DNA of 10,317 nucleotides from Bacillota bacterium (lineage in GTDB: Bacteria > Bacillota > Clostridia > Oscillospirales > Acutalibacteraceae). The notes below the pieces were generated by a model. That model was not told the DNA's origin, searched no databases, and saw nothing but the letters and a program-made list of their open reading frames with translations. The position numbers and the translations under genes were made by a program. The stretch spans positions 1 through 10,317 of the forward strand of contig JAEWRF010000201.1 of assembly GCA_023460155.1 (NCBI GenBank), in the 5' to 3' direction. This document shows positions 1 to 5,975 of this stretch, one piece after another (the first letter of the stretch is position 1; each line of letters begins with the position of its first letter).

Positions 1-82
1 ATCTTTTTCGGCGCAATCCGACAGAAATAAGGAAAGACAGTCTCCTCCAAATTGCAGAAACGCGGTTTCGCCTTTTCCTCAT
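1..82 (-). CDS. Possible 5' end of a divergent gene, cut by the window edge (uncertain)
   Basis: On the minus strand an ATG at 82-80 opens a frame that stays open to the window edge, 27 codons, reading MRKRRNRVSAIWRRLSFLIS and then VGLRRKR. A basic start followed by a short hydrophobic stretch would suit a membrane or secreted protein. The nearest SD-like bases (GAGG) lie about 13 nt upstream, which is far, and the fragment is too short to recognise. It could equally be chance in a non-coding upstream region. No other convincing gene end is visible in 1-135; on the plus strand one frame is open but its composition does not look like protein. Confidence 0.2.
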   Translation of the reverse strand, partial: MRKRRNRVSAIWRRLSFLISVGLRRKR

Positions 83-135
83 TCGGCGCGGGAGCCTCAA
101 TTTCGGGTGAACCGGCTGATTTTTTTAGGCGGCGG

Positions 136-144
136 TGTTATAAT
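136..144 (+). promoter_or_regulatory. Extended -10 promoter of the pepV-like gene
   Basis: TGTTATAAT is a perfect extended -10 (TGn-TATAAT). No good -35 element is visible 17 bp upstream, as is common when an extended -10 is present. The -10 is followed directly by eight A residues, so initiation near 151 would fall inside an A-run. The 18-nt string from 136 to 153 occurs again on the minus strand in front of the C39-like lipoprotein gene. Confidence 0.65.
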
Positions 145-168
145 AAAAAAAACGAAGGAGGATGTTCC

Positions 169-1548
169 ATGAGCTTTGGAAGTAAAATTTTAAAATATCA
201 GGATGCGATGCTGCGGGATCTCGCGAAGCTGGTTGCCGTACCGTCCGTCAATGCGCCGGCGCTGGAGGGCATGCCGTTTGGAAAAGACTGTGCGGATGTG
301 CTGGGACTGATTTTAAAAATGGCGGAAGATATGGGCCTTAAAACGGCAAATGTCGGCAATTACGCGGGGCACGCGGAATACGGCGCCGGCGATGAAGTTG
401 CCGCCGTCGTAACCCATGTGGACGTCGTTCCGGCCGGAGATGGGTGGGAGACCGATCCGTTCACCATGACAGAAAAGGGGAACTGCTGGTACGGCCGCGG
501 CACCGCAGATGACAAGGGCGCCGCCATCGCCGCGCTGTACGGTCTGAAGGTCCTCAAAGAGGAAAAGGTGATCGGAAACCGCAGAATCCGTGCAATTTTC
601 GGCTCCGGGGAAGAAACCGGAAGCAACGACCTTGAAATGTATTTCAAAAGCGAACAGATGCCCGTGATGGCTTTTACCCCGGACGCGGAGTATGGAATCT
701 GCAACCGGGAAAAGGGAATGATGCGGCTTGAGATTTCGGATCGGAAAAATGCTGCGGGGCCGGTCGTCTCCTTTGACGCCGGCACAGTGATCAACGCCGT
801 TCCGGCGCGCGCCGAAGCGGTTCTGAGCTGTTCCGCGGAACAGGCAGCCGCACTGGAGCGGGCAGCAAAAACAGCCGAAGGGGAGTTCCAGTTTGAAAAG
901 ACGGCGGATGGCGTGAAAATTGTATCGCTCGGCAGAGCTTCGCACGCCATGCAGCCACAGGAGGGCTTCAATGCCGCGTCGCACCTGAACACTCTGTTGG
1001 CCGGCGTTTTTTCCGAAGCGGAGCTGGGCGGGCTCCTTGCATTCCTGAACCGCGCCGTGGGTACGGAGACGGACGGCGCTTCGCTCGGCATAGCATGCAG
1101 CGACGCGGAATCCGGATCGTTGACACTCAATCTCGGTCTTCTGCACATCGGCACAGCGGGTGCCTCTGCAGGGATTGACATCCGTTACCCGGTGACGTGC
1201 GGCGGGGATGAAATTTTTGCGAAGATCCGCGCGGCGGCGGAGAAGGCCGGACTTCGTGCGGAGCTTCTCGCCCACAACCCGCCGCTTTTCCTGCCGGACG
1301 GCAGCAAACTGATCCGGCTCCTGCAGAGCTCCTACGCGGAAATCATGGGCAGCCCTGCGGAGCTTTACTCCACCGGCGGCGGAACCTATGCGCGTGAATT
1401 GAAGGGGAACTGCGTAGCATTTGGCCTGCTCTTTATGGACGAACCCGACCGCCGCCTGCACAACACGGGCGAGCACATCGATACGGCCCGCTTCCTTCAG
1501 CACGCGCAGATCTGCCTTGAGGCGATGTACCGGATGCTGACGGTATGA
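169..1548 (+). CDS. pepV: PepV/Sapep-family metal-dependent dipeptidase (M20)
   Basis: A cytoplasmic dinuclear-metal dipeptidase of peptidase family M20 (PepV type), 459 aa, a normal length for the family; these enzymes cleave dipeptides and related Xaa-peptides imported into the cell. Visible motifs match PepV: H83-x-D85 in VTHVDVVPAGDGW (metal ligand and the Asp beside it), D115 in GTADDKG (bridging metal ligand), E148-E149 in GSGEETGSND (general base and metal ligand), D172 in TPDAEYG, the STGGGTYAREL segment, and H431 in RRLHNTGEH. The lid domain lies between roughly residues 185 and 385. The ATG at 169 is chosen because GAAGGAGG lies 7 nt before it; a longer frame runs upstream to 52 but crosses the promoter and lacks an SD. 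Transcribed from the extended -10 promoter at 136-144, with the HD gene 48 bp downstream. Which dipeptides it prefers cannot be read from sequence. Confidence 0.93.
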   Translation: MSFGSKILKYQDAMLRDLAKLVAVPSVNAPALEGMPFGKDCADVLGLILKMAEDMGLKTANVGNYAGHAEYGAGDEVAAVVTHVDVVPAGDGWETDPFTMTEKGNCWYGRGTADDKGAAIAALYGLKVLKEEKVIGNRRIRAIFGSGEETGSNDLEMYFKSEQMPVMAFTPDAEYGICNREKGMMRLEISDRKNAAGPVVSFDAGTVINAVPARAEAVLSCSAEQAAALERAAKTAEGEFQFEKTADGVKIVSLGRASHAMQPQEGFNAASHLNTLLAGVFSEAELGGLLAFLNRAVGTETDGASLGIACSDAESGSLTLNLGLLHIGTAGASAGIDIRYPVTCGGDEIFAKIRAAAEKAGLRAELLAHNPPLFLPDGSKLIRLLQSSYAEIMGSPAELYSTGGGTYARELKGNCVAFGLLFMDEPDRRLHNTGEHIDTARFLQHAQICLEAMYRMLTV

Positions 1549-1596
1549 CGTTATCTAGTTATGAGAACAGCTTCTTAAAACAGACGAGGAGGCAAA

Positions 1597-2271
1597 ATGC
1601 CAAATTACCGCACAGTCACATTAGAAGAAATTCTGAAAAACGAAGAGATTAAGGCTTATATCGAATGCGGAAACCATAATCTGGGCGAGATCGGCTTCAC
1701 CGAACACGGCTTCGCGCATGCGAAGCGCTCCGCGAACTACGCGGGGAATATCCTGCAAAGTCTGGACTACGACGCGCGCACCTGTGAACTGGCGCGCATC
1801 GCGGGGTACATGCACGACATCGGCAACGTAGTGAACCGCGTCAACCATGCGCACAGCGGCGCCCTGATGGCGTTCGACATTCTGAACCGGCTCGGTATGC
1901 CGCCCGCCGAAGTGGCGGCAGTCGCGGCGGCAATCGGAAATCACGATGAGGGAACGGCTGCCGCCGTAAGCCCGATCGCGGCCGCGCTCATCCTATCGGA
2001 TAAGGGAGACGTCAGGCGCACGCGTGTGCGCGACCGGGAAACGGTCACCGCCGATATCCACGACCGGGTCAATTACGCGGTGGAGCACGCATCAACCGAG
2101 ATTGATACGGAGAACAAGACCGCGACGCTGAACATCACCATTGATACGCAGATCTGCCCGGTGATGGAGTATTTTGAAATCTTCATGACCCGCATGGTGC
2201 TCTGCCGGCAGGCGGCACGGTACCTCGGGCTTCAGTTCGAACTGATCATCAACGAAACCCGCCTGCTGTGA
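1597..2271 (+). CDS. HD-domain phosphohydrolase family protein
   Basis: A 224-aa soluble protein with a complete HD metal-dependent phosphohydrolase domain. Metal-site residues appear in order: H41 in the EHGFAHAKR helix, H73-D74 in GYMHDIGN, further histidines at H84 and H86, H116-D117 in GNHDEG, and D135 in LSDKGDVRR. Known HD proteins hydrolyse nucleotides, cyclic nucleotides or other phosphoesters; the substrate here cannot be assigned. The C-terminal part (about 145-224) has a strand-rich segment (TATLNITIDTQI) that resembles no fused signalling domain I know. The start is supported by GAGGAGG 4 nt before the ATG. It follows the pepV-like gene by 48 bp with no terminator between, so it is probably cotranscribed, and it ends at the strong terminator at 2283-2321. 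Confidence 0.88.
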   Translation: MPNYRTVTLEEILKNEEIKAYIECGNHNLGEIGFTEHGFAHAKRSANYAGNILQSLDYDARTCELARIAGYMHDIGNVVNRVNHAHSGALMAFDILNRLGMPPAEVAAVAAAIGNHDEGTAAAVSPIAAALILSDKGDVRRTRVRDRETVTADIHDRVNYAVEHASTEIDTENKTATLNITIDTQICPVMEYFEIFMTRMVLCRQAARYLGLQFELIINETRLL

Positions 2272-2282
2272 TTGTCTGTGTG

Positions 2283-2321
2283 AAAAATGCTCGGAATACG
2301 AAAAGTATTCCGAGCATTTTT
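2283..2321. terminator. Bidirectional intrinsic terminator
   Basis: Perfect 17-bp inverted repeat (2283-2299 with 2305-2321), 5-nt loop GAAAA, with A5 at the left and T5 at the right, so it works in both directions. It closes the pepV-HD unit on the plus strand and the C39-like lipoprotein gene on the minus strand. Confidence 0.9.
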
Positions 2322-2370
2322 GCCTTGCCCTGCAAAAAAATATCTCACCGCTCCGGTATCCCTCAGATTT

Positions 2371-3183
2371 TTACTGAATCACAACAGCCTGAGAGAGGAG
2401 ACTTTCGTAGCGCTGTTCAAAAAGCGCCCGGCTGTAGAGAACCGTGCCGCGGGAATCATCCGGGTCGCTCAGGATCACCTGGGAATCGGTGTAGCCGATC
2501 AGCACAACAGTGTGCTCCCGATTGATCCACTGATAGTATTCGCCGTTGTCATCGAGGAACCAGCCGGGGCCGAGAGAAGGCTCCCGCATTCCCATAGTGA
2601 CCCATACAATCACGGGGACACCTTCGCCGATCAGGGAATACAGGTCGCTGGCGGACGTCCCCGTAATGTCGTAGGCGAAGCGGTTTGCCTTAGCGGAAAT
2701 CAGATAATTATTCACCGCATTGCTGATGACCGGCGCATAACAGCCGTAACGGTCTCCCGTCGGACTGCCGACAAAGGTTTTCCAGGGATTCGGCCCGTAG
2801 GTTTTGCCGCTGACGGTGCGGAAATCGTTGCTGACCGAAAGAAACGGAAGCAGATCGGTTTTATTGATGGAAAAGCCCAGATAGTTCAGAACGATGGCGG
2901 CGGAGGTTACCTCGCACCCGGCTTGAAGCTCCGGGTTTTGCTGTATGTTTTTAACGGAAAGAACTTTTCCCTTTCCCGGTGCGATGCTGGGCAGAGGGGC
3001 GGTGCCGGACTTGTTGTTGGTACTGGCCTGCGCCTTGCTGCTGGAGGAACGTACGGGAGGCACTTCCTTTTCCCCGCAGCCGGAGAGACAGCCGAGCAGG
3101 AATGCCGCGGTTACCGTGAAGAGAATCCCGCGGAAAAGGATGACGCTTATACCGGAGAAAATCCGTTTCCTTGTATGAATCAT
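2371..3183 (-). CDS. Lipoprotein with C39-like cysteine peptidase domain
   Basis: A surface-anchored protein of 270 aa from the chosen start. It has a basic N-terminus, a hydrophobic core and a lipobox LSGC with lipidation Cys at residue 36, then a Ser/Lys/Pro-rich linker to about residue 75. The rest fits the Peptidase_C39_2 papain-like fold: LQAGCEVTSAAIVLNYLG carries the oxyanion Gln and catalytic Cys (C90), EHTVVLIGY carries the catalytic His (H224), and LSDPDDSRG supplies the Asp (about D240). The class is therefore a probable extracytoplasmic cysteine peptidase or amidase; substrate unknown. Start choice: an ATG at 3210 would extend it by 9 residues, but it has no SD and lies only about 3 nt after the predicted transcription start, whereas the ATG at 3183 leaves a normal leader of about 30 nt with a weak GGAAAG. 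Monocistronic, facing the HD gene across a shared terminator. Confidence 0.85.
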   Translation of the reverse strand: MIHTRKRIFSGISVILFRGILFTVTAAFLLGCLSGCGEKEVPPVRSSSSKAQASTNNKSGTAPLPSIAPGKGKVLSVKNIQQNPELQAGCEVTSAAIVLNYLGFSINKTDLLPFLSVSNDFRTVSGKTYGPNPWKTFVGSPTGDRYGCYAPVISNAVNNYLISAKANRFAYDITGTSASDLYSLIGEGVPVIVWVTMGMREPSLGPGWFLDDNGEYYQWINREHTVVLIGYTDSQVILSDPDDSRGTVLYSRALFEQRYESLLSQAVVIQ

Positions 3184-3219
3184 TTCCAACCAACTTTCCG
3201 GATTCCGCATGTTTTTTTT

Positions 3220-3228
3220 ATTATAACA
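3220..3228 (-). promoter_or_regulatory. Extended -10 promoter of the C39-like lipoprotein gene
   Basis: On the minus strand TGTTATAAT (3228 to 3220) is followed by eight A and a C, identical over 18 nt to the pepV promoter at 136-153. No clear -35 is seen. Predicted initiation at about 3213, inside the A-run, which argues against the ATG at 3210 as the start codon. Confidence 0.6.
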
Positions 3229-3295
3229 TGAAGTTGCCTGTTCTGCATGAGAAAATGCGAAATCGGTTTTGTTTTGTCAAACTGTGTAAAAACAT

Positions 3296-3324
3296 TTGAC
3301 GATCTACGATTCCCGGATTATACT
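3296..3324 (+). promoter_or_regulatory. Sigma-A promoter for a structured RNA
   Basis: TTGACG (3296-3301), a 17-bp spacer, and TATACT (3319-3324): the best two-element promoter in the window. Transcription should begin at about 3330-3332, which is the base of the long RNA stem described next. It is divergent from the lipoprotein promoter. Confidence 0.75.
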
Positions 3325-3328
3325 AATC

Positions 3329-3555
3329 CTTGGAATCCAAACCGATGGGAGATTACCAATGGCTATTATCCTTTAATCAAAAGAATATGCCTTACTAACT
3401 TAGCTGCGTGCTGCGCGGCTTGTTTTTGTCAGGCAATTTTAAGGATTAATGGATCTGTTGCCGGATTTTGGGTTTGGATTTTAAGCCGTTATGGCTGAAA
3501 TTTTGAAAAACCGGAAAGCCGCGTCAGGGTATCTGTGCCTTGACGCGGCTTTTTT
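3329..3555 (+). ncRNA. Structured non-coding RNA or attenuator leader; rod-like, 6S-like in shape
   Basis: Between a strong promoter and a strong terminator, about 225 nt hold no credible gene. The RNA can fold as one rod. Bases 3329-3343 pair with 3471-3485 (15 bp, two of them G-U). A large asymmetric internal loop follows (3344-3360 against 3463-3470), then GGC/GCC (3361-3363 with 3460-3462), then 3368-3378 with 3444-3454 (10 pairs, one U-U mismatch), then 3388-3392 with 3431-3435, and an apical hairpin 3402-3408 with 3414-3420. The G-U pairs point to structure at the RNA level rather than a DNA inverted repeat. A long hairpin with a central bubble starting at the transcript's 5' end is the architecture of 6S RNA, but I cannot match conserved 6S bases, so this is a shape argument only. 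The alternative is a cis-acting leader, since the terminator sits 6 nt before a strong SD. The folding was done by eye. Confidence 0.45.
3515..3555 (+). terminator. Intrinsic terminator (or attenuator) ending the structured RNA
   Basis: Bases 3515-3529 pair with 3538-3552 (15 bp including one G-U), 8-nt loop, followed by a T-run to 3555. The stem core is GC-rich (GCCGCG). The SD at 3561 follows immediately, so it could act as a conditional attenuator for the downstream genes. Confidence 0.85.
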
Positions 3556-3574
3556 GTGTGCAGGAGGAAAATTT

Positions 3575-3856
3575 ATGAAAAATCTTCATGTTTATAGTCC
3601 GCCATTTTGCTCCTTCCTGATTGAAACGCTCATACCAGGAAGGAATAATAGAATTGAAAAAAGTAATATGGACGGCACGCTATCTCAGCGCGCCGACAGC
3701 GGTTCGGTACTGCAGGCACTGCGGCGTCCGAACAGCCTTTGCTTCCAGCGGCCTTTTTCGGGTGAACGCCCAACAGAAGTCCCTGGATGTCTGGCTGATT
3801 TTCAAATGCCCGGACTGCAATACGACATGGAACTGTACGATCCTGTCCCGTGTTAA
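3575..3856 (+). CDS. Possible leader ORF overlapping the DUF1062 gene (uncertain)
   Basis: An ATG at 3575 has the strongest SD of the region (AGGAGG, 3562-3567, about 7 nt before it) and opens a 93-codon frame beginning MKNLHVYSPPFCSFLIETLI. From 3654 on it overlaps the DUF1062 gene in another frame, so the later part is certainly constrained by that gene and probably not a product in its own right. I do not recognise the first 26 residues. The frame runs straight through the hairpin that masks the DUF1062 SD, so ribosomes on it could open that hairpin. It may be a translated leader, a remnant of an older gene start, or chance. Confidence 0.25.
   Translation: MKNLHVYSPPFCSFLIETLIPGRNNRIEKSNMDGTLSQRADSGSVLQALRRPNSLCFQRPFSGERPTEVPGCLADFQMPGLQYDMELYDPVPC
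3611..3644 (+). promoter_or_regulatory. Hairpin masking the DUF1062 ribosome binding site
   Basis: TCCTTCCTG (3611-3619) is perfectly complementary to CAGGAAGGA (3636-3644) across a 16-nt loop. The right arm contains the SD AGGAAGG used by the TTG start at 3654. In the folded state the SD would be closed, which suggests translational control or coupling to the upstream ORF. Confidence 0.5.
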
Positions 3857-4205
3857 TCCGCGCGCGCTGCCGCCGGATTTGCTCGAGGGGTTTTACGCGA
3901 ACGACGCGGAACTTGCGATGCGCTACGCGTCGGATGCGGCTCTGCTGAAAAGGAACGGTTCGGAACCCGGAATCGCGGAAATTGAAGTTCTGGGTGAAGA
4001 AATTGATTTTACGGAGCCGGTCCGCGTCGAACTGACGGCCGAATGGCCCGCTGAACAGAAGGCGGCGTCAGCCGTGCGGGAAAAGCTCGGCATTTCCCGG
4101 AGTCAATTCGCCCGCCTGTGCGAAAGCGGAAGAATTCGCTGCGTCTCGGGGCAGAATCTGAAAAAATGCAGGCTTGCCGGCACGAGTGTTTTTGAAATCC
4201 GATAG
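3654..4205 (+). CDS. DUF1062 protein: N-terminal zinc ribbon, C-terminal S4-like region
   Basis: A 183-aa cytoplasmic protein that I recognise as DUF1062, a family without established function. Two CxxC pairs (C20/C23 in RYCRHCG and C52/C55 in KCPDCN) form a probable zinc ribbon; between them is the family-typical stretch FRVNAQQKSLDVWLIFKC, followed by TTWNCTILSRVNP. The C-terminal 45 residues (REKLGISRSQFARLCESGRI) resemble the start of an S4 RNA-binding fold; this is my inference from the pattern. The TTG at 3654 is chosen because it gives the family-like start MKKVIW and has AGGAAGG 10 nt upstream; an in-frame TTG at 3621 has no SD. The SD lies in a hairpin and the gene may depend on the upstream ORF or attenuator. 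It ends at the terminator at 4212-4248. Confidence 0.85.
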   Translation: MKKVIWTARYLSAPTAVRYCRHCGVRTAFASSGLFRVNAQQKSLDVWLIFKCPDCNTTWNCTILSRVNPRALPPDLLEGFYANDAELAMRYASDAALLKRNGSEPGIAEIEVLGEEIDFTEPVRVELTAEWPAEQKAASAVREKLGISRSQFARLCESGRIRCVSGQNLKKCRLAGTSVFEIR

Positions 4206-4211
4206 GGAATA

Positions 4212-4248
4212 AAAGGGCGCGGGGTGGAGTTTCCATCCAGCGCCTTTT
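4212..4248 (+). terminator. Intrinsic terminator after the DUF1062 gene
   Basis: Two-part stem: 4212-4220 with 4240-4248 (nine pairs including one G-U), a single G-A mismatch, then 4222-4227 with 4233-4238, 5-nt loop, ending in TTTT. A4 at the left end allows weak action on the other strand as well. Confidence 0.8.
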
Positions 4249-4257
4249 CACACGGAT

Positions 4258-4286
4258 TTGTGAGAATGCGAAAAATATGGTATAAT
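4258..4286 (+). promoter_or_regulatory. Sigma-A promoter upstream of the MFS transporter region
   Basis: TTGTGA (4258-4263), 17-bp spacer, TATAAT (4281-4286) with an extended TGG just before the -10. Predicted start near 4293. It begins immediately after the DUF1062 terminator and leaves a leader of about 355 nt before the MFS gene. Confidence 0.7.
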
Positions 4287-4292
4287 GTCTGA

Positions 4293-4647
4293 AATTCACT
4301 GCGGTAAGGTAAGAAAGCGGGGACAAATATGCAGGATGCTCCGATTATTATTCAAGGCGAGGCAGAATATCCGGGCTGCCGGGAAGGATCCGGTATTTCA
4401 GGGAGCGGGAGCCTGTAGATGCCCGGTTCCTCGCATCGGCCTCGGAGTGATTTCAAACAATGAACTAACCGGGCAAAAAACGAGGCGGGCTCCGCAGATC
4501 TTTTCAGCAGTTTGTGACGGATGCGCTGTTGAATCCTGCGAAATAGGCGCGTAGTTCCTGCGTGGAACTCTGCCCCGGAGCGTTTTATGGTAAGATGTTT
4601 TTGCAAGAAATTCCGGAAAAGACCGGTGGAATGAGAGGGCCGCGGGC
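4293..4647 (+). other. Long leader or decayed coding region before the MFS gene
   Basis: No intact gene is supported here. A short frame at 4329-4418 (29 codons, MQDAPIIIQGEAEYPG at its start, GGGGA about 6 nt before the ATG) looks protein-like at first. The protein-like signal then moves to another frame (RYFREREPVDARFLASASE, stop at 4448) and resumes in that frame after stops (about 4490-4546, RSFQQFVTDALLNPAK). That pattern suggests a short gene broken by a frameshift and stops, though I recognise no family. A small 6-bp hairpin sits at 4553-4569 (AGTTCC/GGAACT). A nine-codon frame at 4631-4660 overlaps the MFS start. No terminator and no known riboswitch pattern was recognised, so transcripts from 4293 may read into the MFS gene. 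Confidence 0.3.
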
Positions 4648-5871
4648 TTGTCAAATTTAAAAGAAAATATGTCCGTGTACCGCGGGCTGCCCCGGGGAGT
4701 CTATTTCCTGTTTTTTGCGAACGTGATCAACGAGATGGGCGGCTTCATCATGCCGCTTATGACCCTGATCCTGACGGTGAAAATCGGAATGCCGGATTCT
4801 CAGGCGGGCCTGTTTGCGTCGCTGGCCATGCTGGTGCGCGCGCCGTTTCTGCTTTTGGGCGGAAAGCTTGCGGACCGTTTCGGCGGAAAGCGGGTCGTCC
4901 TTCTGTTCAACGCGGCGGGCGCGCTGGTCTATCTTTTCTGCGGAATGCGGAAGCCGGATCTGTTCATCGCTTTTCTGATCCTTGCGGCCTCCGCCTTTTT
5001 CGCTGCAGCACAGCCGGCCCTGAACGCGGTGGCGGCGCAGATTTCGCCGCGTTCCCGGATCGGAAGCGTATACTCGCTGATGTATCTGGGACTGAATCTC
5101 GGCTTTGCAATCGGGCCCACGCTGGCGGGCTTCCTGTTCAATTCCTATCTGAACACCCTGTTCTGGCTCGACGGGCTGTCAACTTTGCTGGCAACCGCCT
5201 TGGTCCTGTTTGGGGTACATACGAAAGGGGCGGCAGAGCCGACCTATCCGGAACAGACGGAGACAGCGTCCGAAATGTCTGCGGAAACTCCGTTTCTGGT
5301 GTTTCTGCGCCGAACTCCGGTTCTGGCAGCATTTAACGCGGTCATGCTTCTGTTTTATTTCTGTGTTTCCCAGTGGAGCTTTCTGCTGCCGCTGCAGATG
5401 GTCCGGCTGTTCCCGGAGTCCGGGGCCACAAAGTTCAGTTTCTTATTCAGCACCAACGCGGTTGCGGCAATTGTGCTCACGGCTCTGCTGACCGTTCCGA
5501 TGCAGAAGCTGCGGCCGGTCGGCGCCGTTTTCCTCGGGGGCATTTTTTATGCGGCCTCGTTCCTGCTGTTTGCGTTCAGCCGGGAAATCGGCTTTTTCTT
5601 TGCCTCCATGGTGGTTCTTACAGCGGGAGAGGTTTTTGTGGTTGTCAATTCGAACAGCTGCATCGCGCTCTATACGCCTCAGAGCCACATGGGGCGCGCG
5701 ACTTCCCTGCTGTTTACCATGAAAACCGCCGGACAGGCCCTCGGGCCCGCCGTCATGGGTGCGGTTCTCGCGGAAACGGGCTTTGCAAACGCCTGGCTGA
5801 TCGTATTTGCGGTCATGCTTTTTGCGGCCTGTTCCCTTGTTTTTGTCAGAAGGCTGGAGCGAACCCGGTAA
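4648..5871 (+). CDS. Major facilitator superfamily transporter
   Basis: An integral membrane permease of 407 aa, the usual size for a 12-helix MFS carrier. Hydrophobic segments fill both halves, joined by a polar cytoplasmic loop at about 193-225 (TKGAAEPTYPEQTE). The MFS motif A is clear between helices 2 and 3 as GGKLADRFGGKR (71-82), and the second half has a looser equivalent. The composition and general resemblance suggest a drug/proton-antiporter-like exporter, but the substrate cannot be assigned. Start choice: TTG at 4648 has a weak GAGAGGG about 11 nt upstream and gives an N-terminus MSNLKENMSVYRGLP; the ATG at 4669 (400 aa) has no SD at all. Both keep all helices. The gene follows a long leader with its own promoter; the transglutaminase-like gene begins 104 bp downstream without an obvious terminator between. 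Confidence 0.88.
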   Translation: MSNLKENMSVYRGLPRGVYFLFFANVINEMGGFIMPLMTLILTVKIGMPDSQAGLFASLAMLVRAPFLLLGGKLADRFGGKRVVLLFNAAGALVYLFCGMRKPDLFIAFLILAASAFFAAAQPALNAVAAQISPRSRIGSVYSLMYLGLNLGFAIGPTLAGFLFNSYLNTLFWLDGLSTLLATALVLFGVHTKGAAEPTYPEQTETASEMSAETPFLVFLRRTPVLAAFNAVMLLFYFCVSQWSFLLPLQMVRLFPESGATKFSFLFSTNAVAAIVLTALLTVPMQKLRPVGAVFLGGIFYAASFLLFAFSREIGFFFASMVVLTAGEVFVVVNSNSCIALYTPQSHMGRATSLLFTMKTAGQALGPAVMGAVLAETGFANAWLIVFAVMLFAACSLVFVRRLERTR

Positions 5872-5975
5872 GGCTCTTCCAAGGGTTCCGCCCGTTCTAA
5901 AATAGTAATCCAACGGCCCGGAGCGTTTCGGGAGACGGAACGCCGTAATAACGATATTTCAGGAGGAATCAAGCC

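Noticed and set aside
313..1503. A 396-codon open frame on the minus strand opposite the dipeptidase gene
   Set aside because: Shadow of the GC-rich real gene: Arg/Cys/His-rich, no family resemblance, no SD, while the plus-strand frame has all M20 catalytic motifs.
2287..3231. A 314-codon plus-strand frame opposite the C39-like lipoprotein
   Set aside because: It begins inside the terminator hairpin and ends beyond the opposite gene's promoter; no recognisable domain.
3329..3485. A small transposable element (MITE) with inverted ends
   Set aside because: The two ends pair only with G-U allowances, no target-site duplication is apparent, and a second copy is not in the window; RNA structure explains it better.
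3247..3498. An 83-codon frame across the structured RNA region
   Set aside because: It starts upstream of the promoter that would transcribe the region, has no SD, and its Cys/Trp-rich translation looks random.
4293..4647. A known riboswitch in front of the MFS gene
   Set aside because: I looked for guanidine, SAM, TPP, cobalamin and T-box hallmarks and recognised none; only a 6-bp hairpin stands out.
5373..5913. Long frames on both strands within the MFS gene
   Set aside because: They overlap a gene with clear membrane segments and MFS motif A; their translations are Gly/Arg/His-rich shadow sequence.
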